A DNA stretch of 64,000 nucleotides, taken from contig NZ_QEOL01000018.1 in assembly GCF_003096715.1 (NCBI RefSeq), positions 1 to 64,000 of the forward strand. The letters run 5' to 3'. Position numbers and translations under genes: made by a program. The notes beneath the pieces are model-generated. The model worked only from the letters and a program-made list of their open reading frames with translations. It was not told where the DNA came from and did no database searches. The first letter of the stretch is position 1; every line of letters begins with the position of its first letter. This document shows positions 43,279 through 52,150 of the stretch, piece after piece. The stretch is from Paraburkholderia silvatlantica. Its GTDB lineage: Bacteria > Pseudomonadota > Gammaproteobacteria > Burkholderiales > Burkholderiaceae.

Positions 43279-44169
43279 TTAGCGTTTCGCAGGCACATCG
43301 ATGCCCGGGAAAATCTTGATGACGGCGGAATCGTCCTCGCCGCCGTGACCCGCCGTCGAGGCCATCATGAACATCTGATGCGCAGCCGCCGACAGCGGCA
43401 GCGGAAACTTCGAGCGCCGCGCGGTATCGAGCACGAGGCCGAGGTCCTTGACGAAGATGTCGACGGCCGACAGCGGCGTATAGTCGCCGTCGAGAATATG
43501 CGGCACGCGGTTCTCGAACATCCACGAGTTGCCGGCGCTGTGCGTAATCACCTCGTAGAGGGCATCGGGATCGACGCCTTCGCGAAGACCGAGCGCCATC
43601 GCCTCGGCGGCGGCGGCGATGTGCACGCCCGCGAGCAACTGGTTGATGATCTTCACCTTCGAGCCCGCGCCATGCTGCTCTCCGAGCCGGTGCACCTTGC
43701 CCGCCATCGCGGCGAGCACGTCTTCACATGCGGCATACGCGGCGGCGGGCCCGGACGTCATCATGGTCATGTCGCCCGATGCGGCGCGCGCCGCGCCGCC
43801 CGACACGGGTGCATCGAGCATGTGCAGGCCGCACGCTTCGACGCGGCGGCCGAGGCCGATCGCAAAGTCGGGCGCAACCGTTGCGCACGCAATCACCACG
43901 CCGCCCGGCTTCATCGACCTGAGCGCGCCCTGCTCGCCGAACAGCACCGTTTCCGTCTGCGCTGCATTGACGACGAGCGTGACGACCACATCGCACTGCG
44001 CGCCAAGCTCGGCGGGATTCGCGCAGGCCGTGCCGCCGACGGCGACGAACGAGTCGAGCACTTCGCGGCGCACGTCGCACGCGTGGACGTTGAAACCGCC
44101 GCGCAGCAGCGAACGCGCGACACCCATGCCCATCGCGCCCAGACCGATCACTCCGACATTTCGCGACAT
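43279..44169 (-). CDS. ltnD: L-threonate dehydrogenase
   Basis: A 296-residue beta-hydroxyacid dehydrogenase. The NAD-binding motif GLGAMGMGVA is at 10-19. The substrate-binding block is DAPVSGGAARAASGDMTMMT, and the catalytic lysine is in GAGSKVKIINQLL. It oxidises L-threonate to 2-oxotetronate. First catabolic gene after the regulator; otnK follows 19 bp later. Other members act on tartronate semialdehyde, but the pathway context favours LtnD. Confidence 0.88.
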   Translation of the reverse strand: MSRNVGVIGLGAMGMGVARSLLRGGFNVHACDVRREVLDSFVAVGGTACANPAELGAQCDVVVTLVVNAAQTETVLFGEQGALRSMKPGGVVIACATVAPDFAIGLGRRVEACGLHMLDAPVSGGAARAASGDMTMMTSGPAAAYAACEDVLAAMAGKVHRLGEQHGAGSKVKIINQLLAGVHIAAAAEAMALGLREGVDPDALYEVITHSAGNSWMFENRVPHILDGDYTPLSAVDIFVKDLGLVLDTARRSKFPLPLSAAAHQMFMMASTAGHGGEDDSAVIKIFPGIDVPAKR

Positions 44170-44236
44170 ACCCTTTCCTCTACGAACAGTGCTTCAGACA
44201 GCGCCGTGCATGACGCGAGCGAATGCGTCTGCAAAT

Positions 44237-44941
44237 TCAGCGGATACCGGCTTCGGCCAAACGGCGCGCCGCGTTGTACATGTGGGTTTGCGCGGCGTTG
44301 CGCGCCGCCATGGGGTCGCCGGCGCGGATCGCCGCGGCGATCGCCGCGTGTTCGTCGCGCACCTGACGTGAGAAGTCTTCGCGCAGCGCCTCGTTGCGGC
44401 GCGTGACCACGGTGCCCGCTTCCAGGTATTGATTGAGAAACGTCAGCGTCTTCAGGAAGTACGGATTGCCGGTCACAGTGGCAATCGCGCGATGAAACGC
44501 GACGTCTTCGGCGACGCCGTCGCGGTCTTCGGCGACGGCTTCGTCGATCTTTCCGAGCGCGGCGTCGATGGCCATCATGTCGGCATCGGTGCGGCGCATG
44601 GCGGCTTCCGCCGCGACTTCGGCTTCGATCGCCCGGCGCACTGCGAGAATCTGCAGCACCGAGCCGCCTTCCATCGCTTCCGCGTAGTCGATGCGCAGCG
44701 GCCGGATCGCGCCGTGCGCGCTGACGTACACGCCGCTGCCCTGGCGCGGCTCGACCACGCCTTCGTTCTTCAGGCGCGAAATGGCCTCGCGGATCACCGT
44801 GCGGCTGACGCCGAACTCCTGAGCCAGTACGGCTTCGGTCGGGAGCTTGCCGCCGCGTGCGAACGTGCCCTTGTCGATCTGCGCGAGCAGTTGCTGCGCG
44901 ACGGTGTCGCTCAACGCCCGGTTGGGAATTTTCTCGAACAT
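44237..44941 (-). CDS. FadR-type GntR regulator of tetronate operon
   Basis: A 234-residue regulator. The winged helix is in GKLPTEAVLAQEFGVSRTVI and REAISRLKNEGVVEPRQGSG. The C-terminal FCD ligand-binding domain has the metal-binding histidine in EDVAFHRAIATVTGNPYF and the two in RDEHAAIAAAIRAGDP and NAAQTHMYNAARRL. It leads the ltnD-otnK-otnC-permease-otnI-denD operon and presumably represses it until an acid sugar or 2-oxo intermediate binds. Confidence 0.9.
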   Translation of the reverse strand: MFEKIPNRALSDTVAQQLLAQIDKGTFARGGKLPTEAVLAQEFGVSRTVIREAISRLKNEGVVEPRQGSGVYVSAHGAIRPLRIDYAEAMEGGSVLQILAVRRAIEAEVAAEAAMRRTDADMMAIDAALGKIDEAVAEDRDGVAEDVAFHRAIATVTGNPYFLKTLTFLNQYLEAGTVVTRRNEALREDFSRQVRDEHAAIAAAIRAGDPMAARNAAQTHMYNAARRLAEAGIR

Positions 44942-45077
44942 ATCATCAGATTTGCCATGTCATGTGGTCATCATACAAATTTTTGGACATGGGTCTGCAT
45001 TGGGGAGAACCCTTAAAGCTCAACCGTGTTTCACGCGGCGAAGCGTCACGCCTTTCAGGACGCGCGCCGCACTGCGG

Positions 45078-45392
45078 TCATTCGGCAAGGTCATCCACTT
45101 CGAGATCGAGAAGCGCCATGCTCATCGACTTGCCGTGCGCGTCCAGCGCCAGCGACCGCGTGACGCCTCCACCGAGCGCGTTGCCGAGCACGAAATTGAA
45201 CGCGCCCAGCAGCGGCAGTTCGTAGCGTACGACCTCGCCTTTGACCACGTCGGCGAGATGAGCCTTGATGCGCTCCGGCGTCAGGACGTTGCGCAGATGG
45301 GCGTAGTGCCTCGCGTCAAAGCAGATCACCGAAATATTCAGCGTATTGCCTTTGTCGCCAGTGCGGCCATGAGCCAGTTCACGCAGTTTCAT
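45078..45392 (-). CDS. AtuA C-terminal-like small domain protein
   Basis: A 104-residue protein starting MKLRELAHGRTGDKGNTLNI, matching the small ferredoxin-fold domain found at the C-terminus of some AtuA proteins. Here it is a separate gene. The ATG at 45392 overlaps the 3' end of the large AtuA gene by 14 bp. An upstream TTG (45407) is possible but unlikely. The two chains probably form one enzyme. The reaction is unknown. Confidence 0.82.
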   Translation of the reverse strand: MKLRELAHGRTGDKGNTLNISVICFDARHYAHLRNVLTPERIKAHLADVVKGEVVRYELPLLGAFNFVLGNALGGGVTRSLALDAHGKSMSMALLDLEVDDLAE

Positions 45393-46752
45393 CGTTTGCC
45401 TCGACAAATTGAAAAACTGGATTCACCTGTTCGCGTGGCAGCAACACAGACTGCACGGCAAGCACCTCGCGAGTCGTTTTGGTGACGCCCCCGCCGCCCG
45501 CAGGTCCGTTGGTGTAGAGCGTTTCGACCTCGTTGCCGATGCGTGCCGCCTCCCGTGCGTTCGCCGCGCGCCCCGCCACGCGAACGCGCACTTCGTACGG
45601 CTCGCCGTGATGGGCCGCAAGGGCGTCGCCATAGAGCGCATTCACACCGATCAGGTCGAAGCGCAGCTCGCTCGTGTCGACACCCGTGATCGCGAGGCGC
45701 TCGCGCACGATGTCGAGCGCAAGCCGCGCACGCTCGACCGCGCCAGGCCCGCCATAGGAAATCTGCCCCTCTCCGATATAGCCGTCGAGATAGGCGACCG
45801 ACACCTTCAGCGTGCCGGTGCGAGCAACACCGCGTCCGCCCGTTATGCGCACGCGGTCGGGTGCTTCCTCTACGACACGGACCTGGGAAAAGTCCGCGAC
45901 GACATCGGGCTGAAGGTAGCGCTGCGGATCGTGAATCTCGTAGAGCAGTTGCTCCTTGCATGTCGCTTCGGTGACTCGCCCGCCCGCATGCGGCACCTTC
46001 GTCACGACGACGCTGCCATCGGCACTCACTTCGCCAATCGGAAAACCCAGCCGCGCGAGATGCGGTACGTCCTTGATGCCGGGGTCGGCGAAGTAGCCGC
46101 CGGTCACCTGGCCCGCACATTCGAGCAAATGCCCGACGACTGTCGCTTGCCCGAGCGTGTTCCAGTCGTCCATGCGCCAGCCGAACGCGTGAATGAGCGG
46201 CGCCGTGAACAACGACGGGTCCGCGACGCGCCCCGTCAGCACGATATCGGCGCCCGCCGCGAGCGCTTCGACGATAGGCGTCGCGCCGAGATACGCATTG
46301 GCCGAGACGATGCGGTCCGTGTAGTCGCCGACATCGTCGCCGGACTCTTCGAAGCGCAGTTGGGATTGCAGGACGACATCGAGCACGTCGTCGCCGGTGA
46401 CGGCGGCAATCTTCAGTCCGCTCAGGCCAAGCTCCTGCGCAAGCCGCGCTGTCCTGATCGCCGCCGCGCGCGGATTGGCTGCACCCATGTTCGAAATGAT
46501 ACGCACGCGGTTCCTCACGGCGACCGGCAATACGGCGCGCATGCGCGCTTCGAGCAGCGGATCGTAGCCGAGTTCGGGATCGTGACGGCGCGTCTGCTGT
46601 GCGATCGCGACCGTGCGTTCCGCGAGGCATTCGAATACGAGGTAGTCCAGCGCGCCAAGTTCCGCGAGTTCGACAGCGGGCTCGATGCGGTCGCCCGAGT
46701 AGCCCGCGCCCGCGCCTATGCGTACGCGTTTTGGTGATCCGGTCCGGTTCAT
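45379..46752 (-). CDS. AtuA-like (DUF1446) protein
   Basis: A 457-residue member of the AtuA/DUF1446 family, named from acyclic terpene utilisation in Pseudomonas. Seen: VRIGAGAGYSGDRIEPAVEL, VRIISNMGAANPRAAAIRTA, GADIVLTGRVADPSLFTAPL, and NGPAGGGGVTKTTREVLAVQ. Members occur in many carboxylate-degradation clusters, and most have no proven reaction. The gene is sandwiched between a CitMHS-type transporter and its small partner. That suggests an imported di- or tricarboxylate is the substrate rather than a terpene. Start ATG at 46752. Confidence 0.88.
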   Translation of the reverse strand: MNRTGSPKRVRIGAGAGYSGDRIEPAVELAELGALDYLVFECLAERTVAIAQQTRRHDPELGYDPLLEARMRAVLPVAVRNRVRIISNMGAANPRAAAIRTARLAQELGLSGLKIAAVTGDDVLDVVLQSQLRFEESGDDVGDYTDRIVSANAYLGATPIVEALAAGADIVLTGRVADPSLFTAPLIHAFGWRMDDWNTLGQATVVGHLLECAGQVTGGYFADPGIKDVPHLARLGFPIGEVSADGSVVVTKVPHAGGRVTEATCKEQLLYEIHDPQRYLQPDVVADFSQVRVVEEAPDRVRITGGRGVARTGTLKVSVAYLDGYIGEGQISYGGPGAVERARLALDIVRERLAITGVDTSELRFDLIGVNALYGDALAAHHGEPYEVRVRVAGRAANAREAARIGNEVETLYTNGPAGGGGVTKTTREVLAVQSVLLPREQVNPVFQFVEANDETA

Positions 46753-46770
46753 GACGTCGATAACTCCTGA

Positions 46771-48075
46771 TTACAGCGCAAACACGCCCAGCACGACGCA
46801 CGCGATCGTCATGACGATCGACGCGCCGAACAACAGCGGAAACGTGAACTTCTGATGATCCGCGAGATCGATGCCGCACAGGCCGACGACGAGAAATGTC
46901 GCGGGCGTGAGCGGGCTCACGGGGAAACCGGTGGTCATCTGGCCGAGCAGCGCGGCCTGCCCGATGTGCACCGCCGGCACGCCGAGCTGCGACGCCACTT
47001 CGGCGATCACCGGCAGCACACCGAAATAAAACGAATCGGGGTCGAAGAGCATCGAGAGCGGCATCGACAGTACGCCGAGCGCGACCGGAATCCGCCCTGC
47101 AAACGCAGGCGGCACGACGCCGACCGCCGCCTGCGCCATCGCCTTGAGCATGCCGCTGCCCTGCATGATGCCGGTGAACACGCCCGCCGCGAGCAGAATG
47201 CCTGCCATCATCAGCGCGGCGCGCGCGTGGGCGTCGATGCGCTTGCGCTGCATGTCGACGTTCGGGTAGTTCACCATCAGCGCGATGCACAAGCCCACCA
47301 TGAACATGATCGCGGGCGGAATCTTCTCGCCCATCACGACCATCGTGCCGAGCACGACGACCGTCAGCACGATGTTGAACCAGAAGTTTTGCGGACGGCG
47401 CAGCGCCTGTTCCTCAGGCGTGAGTTCGCGTTTGGGCAGGGGAACCGAGCCGCTGGCGGAAGCATAGCCGAGGCGCTTTTCCTCGCGCCAGCCGAGCCAC
47501 CACGCCATGCTGAACACGAACACGAGACCGATCGCCTGGACCGGAATCAGCGGATTGAAAAGCGCCGAAACCGGCAGATGCAGCGACGCCGACGCGCGGA
47601 TCATCGGCCCCGTCCACGGCAGGAAGTTGATGCCGGCCGCCATCGAAACGGCCGCCGCGAGCACGCGCTTGTCCATGTTCAGGCGCTCGTACAGCGGCAA
47701 CATGGCGGGGATGGTGACGAGAAAGCACACGGCGCCCGAGCCGTCGAGGTGAATGAGCAGCGCGAGCAGCGTCGTACCCACCACGATACGCGTCGGTTTG
47801 GTGCCGACCGTGCGCAGGATGCGGTCGATGATCGGATCGAGCGTGCCCGCGTCCGTGATCGTGCCGAAATACAGAATCGCGAACACGAACATGCCGACGA
47901 CGGGCGCGAGGCTCTTCAATCCGTCGATGACAAACTGGCTCGTCTGCAAGCCGAATCCGCCGATCAGCGATGCGACGATCGGCACGATGATGAGCGCGAC
48001 GAGCGGCGACATGCGTTTTGAAAGAATCGCGGCCAGCAACACCACGATCGTCACGAGCCCCAGCAAAGGCAGCAT
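46771..48075 (-). CDS. CitMHS-type carboxylate transporter
   Basis: A 434-residue inner-membrane carrier of the citrate-Mg/Ca symporter family. It starts MLPLLGLVTIVVLLAAILSK and has about eleven spans. The family motifs are LLIHLDGSGAVCFLVTIPAM, GINFLPWTGPMIRASASLHL and GQMTTGFPVSPLTPATFLVV. It imports metal-complexed citrate or a related polycarboxylate. AGGAG lies seven bases before the ATG. First gene of the operon with the AtuA pair, divergent from a LysR regulator. Confidence 0.9.
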   Translation of the reverse strand: MLPLLGLVTIVVLLAAILSKRMSPLVALIIVPIVASLIGGFGLQTSQFVIDGLKSLAPVVGMFVFAILYFGTITDAGTLDPIIDRILRTVGTKPTRIVVGTTLLALLIHLDGSGAVCFLVTIPAMLPLYERLNMDKRVLAAAVSMAAGINFLPWTGPMIRASASLHLPVSALFNPLIPVQAIGLVFVFSMAWWLGWREEKRLGYASASGSVPLPKRELTPEEQALRRPQNFWFNIVLTVVVLGTMVVMGEKIPPAIMFMVGLCIALMVNYPNVDMQRKRIDAHARAALMMAGILLAAGVFTGIMQGSGMLKAMAQAAVGVVPPAFAGRIPVALGVLSMPLSMLFDPDSFYFGVLPVIAEVASQLGVPAVHIGQAALLGQMTTGFPVSPLTPATFLVVGLCGIDLADHQKFTFPLLFGASIVMTIACVVLGVFAL

Positions 48076-48135
48076 GTTGTGTCTCCTGTCTTGTCTTTTA
48101 GTACGGAGCAGCGTAAGTTCGGCGCTGTAATAACG

Positions 48136-48151
48136 CAATTGAAATGAATTG
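48136..48151. promoter_or_regulatory. Inverted repeat, candidate LysR operator
   Basis: CAATT and AATTG flank a 6-bp centre in the 98-bp gap between the CitMHS-type and LysR genes. The T-N11-A spacing expected of LysR-family sites is met. It lies 22 bp before the LysR start, a usual place for autoregulation. Confidence 0.4.
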
Positions 48152-48173
48152 ATCGCAGCTATCACAGTTCGTT

Positions 48174-49070
48174 ATGGATCTCAATCTCCGCGACATTCGT
48201 GCTTTCGTGACCGTGGCGCACGCGGGCAACTTCACGCGCGCGGCGGCCCGCCTGCATTTATCGCAGCCCGCGCTGACCGTGCAGATTCGGCGCCTCGAGG
48301 AAACGGTGGGCGCGCGTTTATTCGATCGCAACAGCCGCAGCGTTGCGCTGACCCAAACGGGCCGCGAATTGCTGCCTATCTTGACGCGATCGCTAAGCGA
48401 CATGGAGCAGGCCCTCAGAGATGCGCGCGCGCTCGGCGAAGGTTCGAGCGGCACGGTGCGGCTTGCCTGTCTGCCGACCTTCGCCGCCAGCGCGCTGCCC
48501 GAACTGATCCAGGCGTTTCGCAAGCGCGTGCCGCAGGCGCGGTTTCAGGTTCGCGACGTCGTGGCGAGCGCCGTCAACGCACTCGTGCGCAATGAAGAGG
48601 TGGATATTGGCCTGACGGGCGGCCACAGCGTCGATGCGACACTCGACGTCCTGCAGACGGGCGAGGACCGGCTCGTGATCGTCTGTCCGAAGTCCCACCC
48701 GCTTGCCCGCAAGCGCACGGTGACGGTCGGCGACTTCGCGTCGATGCCGCTCGTGCTGACCGCGCCGGGAACCAGTGTGCGCGCGGTGGTGGACGCCGCG
48801 CTGTCGAACTCGCGTTGCACGCCCGATATCGCGTGCGAGCCGATGTACATGATGACCGCCGTTGCGATGGTGCGCGGCGGCCTCGGGATCTCCGTTCTTC
48901 CGGAATCCGCGCGCGAAGTGCACGCGGAGCGTGGTCTCGTCACACGGCCGATCGATGATCCGGCGTTCGTGCGCCCGATTGCGCTCGTCAAGAAGCACGG
49001 TCGGACGCTGCCTCGTGTGACTGAAGACTTTGTCAATATTCTCGATCTCGGCGGTACCCCGCCGGGCTGA
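48174..49070 (+). CDS. LysR-family regulator
   Basis: A 298-residue transcription factor. The HTH is MDLNLRDIRAFVTVAHAGNF, then TRAAARLHLSQPALTVQIRR and LEETVGARLFDRNSRSVALT. The effector domain starts GTVRLACLPTFAASALPELI. It is complete, unlike the LysR stub at 4120-4470. Divergent from the CitMHS-AtuA operon, which it most likely activates when the imported acid is present. It could also act on the amino acid importer that begins 184 bp downstream in the same direction. Confidence 0.9.
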   Translation: MDLNLRDIRAFVTVAHAGNFTRAAARLHLSQPALTVQIRRLEETVGARLFDRNSRSVALTQTGRELLPILTRSLSDMEQALRDARALGEGSSGTVRLACLPTFAASALPELIQAFRKRVPQARFQVRDVVASAVNALVRNEEVDIGLTGGHSVDATLDVLQTGEDRLVIVCPKSHPLARKRTVTVGDFASMPLVLTAPGTSVRAVVDAALSNSRCTPDIACEPMYMMTAVAMVRGGLGISVLPESAREVHAERGLVTRPIDDPAFVRPIALVKKHGRTLPRVTEDFVNILDLGGTPPG

Positions 49071-49254
49071 GCTTGCGATACGCACGCACCGTTCTGGTGA
49101 AATCCATCCGGTATCAGGCGACCGCCGGCTCAGTCGTTTCATGCGCTGCGGGCTCACAGGCCTGGCGCACCGGCACTGGCGCGATCCTTGCATGGACCAC
49201 GGCACGCCCGCGCGATATCCATTGCGGGCGGCAAATCTCTTCGGAAATCCCAGC

Positions 49255-50061
49255 ATGGAACACAAGCCCAATTCACTTCAACGGCGCCGCTGGCTCGCCG
49301 CGCTGCTGGCCGTGCCCGCACTGACCGTCTTCGCTGCACAGGCCGCCAACGCCGATGCACTCGACGCCATCACCAAGCGCGGCACGCTGCGCGTGGCCGT
49401 GCCCGAGGACTATCCGCCGTTTGGCGCCGTCGGCCCCGATATGCAGCCGCAAGGCTACGACATCGACATGGCGGCACTGCTCGCGAAATCGATGAAGGTC
49501 AAGCTGCAGCTCGTGCCAGTCAACAGCGGAAACCGGATTCCCTACCTGCAGACCGACAAGGTCGACCTCGTGATCTCCTCGCTCGGCAAAACGCCGGAGC
49601 GCGAGAAGGTCATCGATTTTTCGCAGGCCTATGCCCCCTACTTCCAGGGCGTTTTCGGGCCGGCCGATATCAAGGTCGGCGGACCGGCGGACCTCGCCGG
49701 CAAGACCGTCGGCGCGACGCGCGGCGCGCTCGAAGAAGTGGCGCTCACCAGCATGGCGCCCAACGCCACCATTCGCCGCTTCGACGACAACAACGCCACC
49801 ATCCAGGCCTTTCTCTCCGGCCAGGTGCAGTTGATTGCGGCGGGCAACATCGTCGCCGCGGCCATCCTCGCGAAGCATCCGCCGCGCGAACCGCAGATGA
49901 AGTTCGTCATCAAGGACTCGCCGTGCTTCGTGGGCCTCAACAAGAACGAGCCGCAACTGCTCGCGAAGGTCAACACGGCCATCGAACAGGCGAAGAAGGA
50001 CGGCTCGCTCCAGGCGATGTCGAAGAAGTGGTTTGGTCAGCCATTACCCGCCAATCTTTGA
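49255..50061 (+). CDS. Polar amino acid-type ABC binding protein
   Basis: A 268-residue periplasmic binding protein of the SBP_bac_3 family. A signal (RRRWLAALLAVPALTVFAAQ to ANA) precedes ALDAITKRGTLRVAVPEDYP. Further family blocks: GYDIDMAALLAKSMKVKLQL, TDKVDLVISSLGKTPEREKV and IDFSQAYAPYFQGVFG. It opens a complete importer operon with two permeases and an ATPase. The specific amino acid is not evident. Confidence 0.9.
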   Translation: MEHKPNSLQRRRWLAALLAVPALTVFAAQAANADALDAITKRGTLRVAVPEDYPPFGAVGPDMQPQGYDIDMAALLAKSMKVKLQLVPVNSGNRIPYLQTDKVDLVISSLGKTPEREKVIDFSQAYAPYFQGVFGPADIKVGGPADLAGKTVGATRGALEEVALTSMAPNATIRRFDDNNATIQAFLSGQVQLIAAGNIVAAAILAKHPPREPQMKFVIKDSPCFVGLNKNEPQLLAKVNTAIEQAKKDGSLQAMSKKWFGQPLPANL

Positions 50062-50119
50062 CACGCCCGCCGCCGCCGTGCGCGGCTGGCGCATTCACCT
50101 CTGCACAACCCTTTCCTTC

Positions 50120-50797
50120 ATGAGCTATCAGCTTCAGTTCGGCGACCTCGCCGCCTATGCCGGCATGTTCGCGAGCGGTGCGTCCGTCACGCTCGCGCTC
50201 ACGGCGGCCTCGACGCTGTTCGGCATCAGCCTCGGCGTCGCGGGCGCCGCCGCGCACCTGAGCCGCCGCGCGGCGCTGCGCGCAGCCGTGCACGCCTATG
50301 TGGAGGCCATTCGCAATACGCCGTTTCTCGTGCAGCTTTTCTTCGTGTTCTTCGGGCTGCCGGCACTTGGCGTGCACATCGGGGAATACACGGCGGCCGT
50401 GCTCGCCATGACGCTGAACCTCGGCGCGTATTCCGTCGAGATCCTGCGTGCGGGCATTGAAGCGGTACCGCGCGGACATCACGAGGCCGCTGCAGCACTC
50501 GCGATGTCGCGCCGCGAAACCTTCGTGCACGTGCTGCTTCCGCAAGCGTTCGCGAAGGTGTTTCCCGCGTTGGCGAGCCAGATCGTCATCACGATGCTTG
50601 GCTCGGCCGTCGTCTCGCAGATCTCCGTTGCGGATCTCACGTATGCCGCAAGCTATGTGCAGTCGCGCAACTTCCGCGCTTTCGAAACGTATTTCCTCAT
50701 CGCCGGGATCTATCTTGCAATGGCGCTCATCCTGCGCGCCGCCCTCACCGCAGCCGGCCGGCGACTCTTCACGCGCAACCTGCGAGGCGCGCGATGA
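50120..50797 (+). CDS. Amino acid ABC permease 1
   Basis: A 225-residue HisQM-type permease. It has about five spans, opening MFASGASVTLALTAASTLFG. The family loop AYVEAIRNTPFLVQLFFVFF and the EAA-type contact segment EAAAALAMSRRETFVHVLLP are clear. Its TGA overlaps the ATG of the second permease by four bases, and the two should form a heterodimeric channel. Confidence 0.9.
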   Translation: MSYQLQFGDLAAYAGMFASGASVTLALTAASTLFGISLGVAGAAAHLSRRAALRAAVHAYVEAIRNTPFLVQLFFVFFGLPALGVHIGEYTAAVLAMTLNLGAYSVEILRAGIEAVPRGHHEAAAALAMSRRETFVHVLLPQAFAKVFPALASQIVITMLGSAVVSQISVADLTYAASYVQSRNFRAFETYFLIAGIYLAMALILRAALTAAGRRLFTRNLRGAR

Positions 50798-51444
50798 TCG
50801 AATTCACGTTCGCGCAGATCGTCGAGGGTTTGCTCCTGGCCGCGCGCTGGACTGTGCTGCTCTCACTGGTTTCGTTCATTACCGGCGCAGTGGTGGGTTT
50901 GCTGCTGCTCGTGGCGCGCGTGTCGAAGTCGCGCGTGCTGCGCTCGCTCGTGCGTATTTACATCGAGGTGTTCCAGGGCACACCGCTGCTGCTGCAGCTG
51001 TTTATCGTCTACTTCGGGTTGCCGCTGCTGGGCATCGATGTCTCGGCGTGGATGGCGGCCACGCTCGGCCTCACCTTCTTCACTAGCGCCTATCTCGCCG
51101 AGATCTGGCGCGGTTGTGTGGAGGCGGTGCCGAAGGGCCAGTGGGAAGCGTCGGCCAGTCTCGCCATGAACTATTTCGAGCAGTTGCGCCACGTGATCCT
51201 GCCGCAGGCCGCGCGCATCGCCATCGGTCCGACCGTGGGTTTCGGCGTGCAGGCCATCAAGGACACGGCGCTCGTCTCGATCATCGGCTTCGCCGAACTC
51301 ACGAAGGCGGGCACGCAAATCTCGAACGCGACGTTTCGCCCGTTTCTCGTCTATGGGCTCGTCGCGCTAATCTACTTCGCCCTGTGCTATCCGCTTACGC
51401 GATACGCGCGGGTGCTGCAAAGGAAATGGCATGCCGCTCGTTAA
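50794..51444 (+). CDS. Amino acid ABC permease 2
   Basis: A 216-residue HisQM-type permease, MIEFTFAQIVEGLLLAARWT, with IYIEVFQGTPLLLQLFIVYF and the EAA loop EASASLAMNYFEQLRHVILP. It overlaps the first permease by 4 bp and the ATPase by 14 bp, so the operon is tightly coupled. Confidence 0.9.
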   Translation: MIEFTFAQIVEGLLLAARWTVLLSLVSFITGAVVGLLLLVARVSKSRVLRSLVRIYIEVFQGTPLLLQLFIVYFGLPLLGIDVSAWMAATLGLTFFTSAYLAEIWRGCVEAVPKGQWEASASLAMNYFEQLRHVILPQAARIAIGPTVGFGVQAIKDTALVSIIGFAELTKAGTQISNATFRPFLVYGLVALIYFALCYPLTRYARVLQRKWHAAR

Positions 51445-52150
51445 GACCGAAGGCGTCGAAAAACAGTTCGGCGCCCACCATGTACTGAAGGGAATCGACC
51501 TCGCCGTCGAACGCGGCCAGGTCGTCAGCATCATCGGGCGCAGCGGGTCCGGCAAGAGCACGTTGCTGCGGGCGCTGAACGGACTCGAAAGCATCGACGC
51601 AGGATCGATCGAAATCGACGGCGCACACGTCGATGCACGGCACGCGGACCTGCGCGCGCTGCGGCTGAAGGTCGGGATGGTCTTTCAGCAATACAACCTG
51701 TTTCCGCATCTCACCGCCAGTGAAAACGTGATGCTTGCGCAAACGGTCGTCAAGAAGACGTCGCGTAAGGAGGCGCGCGCCACCGCACAGCAGATGCTCG
51801 AACGCGTTGGTCTGGGCGGTAAATTCGATGCCTATCCCGATCAACTCTCGGGCGGACAGCAGCAGCGCGTCGCCATTGCGCGGGCGCTCGCCATGAAACC
51901 GAGCGTGCTGCTGTGCGACGAAATCACGTCCGCACTCGACCCCGAACTGGTCGGCGAGGTGTTGGGCGTTGTGGAAAGCCTGGCGCGCGAGGATATGACG
52001 CTCATCATGGTCACCCACGAAATGCGCTTCGCTCGCGCGGTCAGCGACACCGTGGTGTTCATGCACGAAGGCCGCGTATGGGAAAGCGGACCGCCCGAGG
52101 AAATTTTCGGGCGCCCGTCGACGGTGGAGTTGAGACGCTTCATTCAGTGA
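51431..52150 (+). CDS. Amino acid ABC importer ATPase
   Basis: A 239-residue GlnQ/HisP-type ATPase. Walker A is GRSGSGKST at about 36-44, the Q-loop is VFQQYNLFPHLTA, the signature LSGGQQQRVAIARAL, Walker B LLCDEITSALDPE and the H-loop VTHEM. It powers the two upstream permeases. Its last 7 bp overlap the 3' end of the convergent amiE gene, leaving no room for a terminator between them. Confidence 0.92.
   Translation: MPLVKTEGVEKQFGAHHVLKGIDLAVERGQVVSIIGRSGSGKSTLLRALNGLESIDAGSIEIDGAHVDARHADLRALRLKVGMVFQQYNLFPHLTASENVMLAQTVVKKTSRKEARATAQQMLERVGLGGKFDAYPDQLSGGQQQRVAIARALAMKPSVLLCDEITSALDPELVGEVLGVVESLAREDMTLIMVTHEMRFARAVSDTVVFMHEGRVWESGPPEEIFGRPSTVELRRFIQ

Noticed and set aside
44965..44978. 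TGGTCATCATACAA before the FadR-type regulator gene as its operator
   Set aside because: The gap between the GT and AC halves is six bases, longer than the usual zero to three for this family, and the arms pair imperfectly.
45001..45077. Extra short gene between the GntR and AtuA-partner genes
   Set aside because: The open frames there are extensions of antisense frames without a ribosome-binding site or recognisable peptide.
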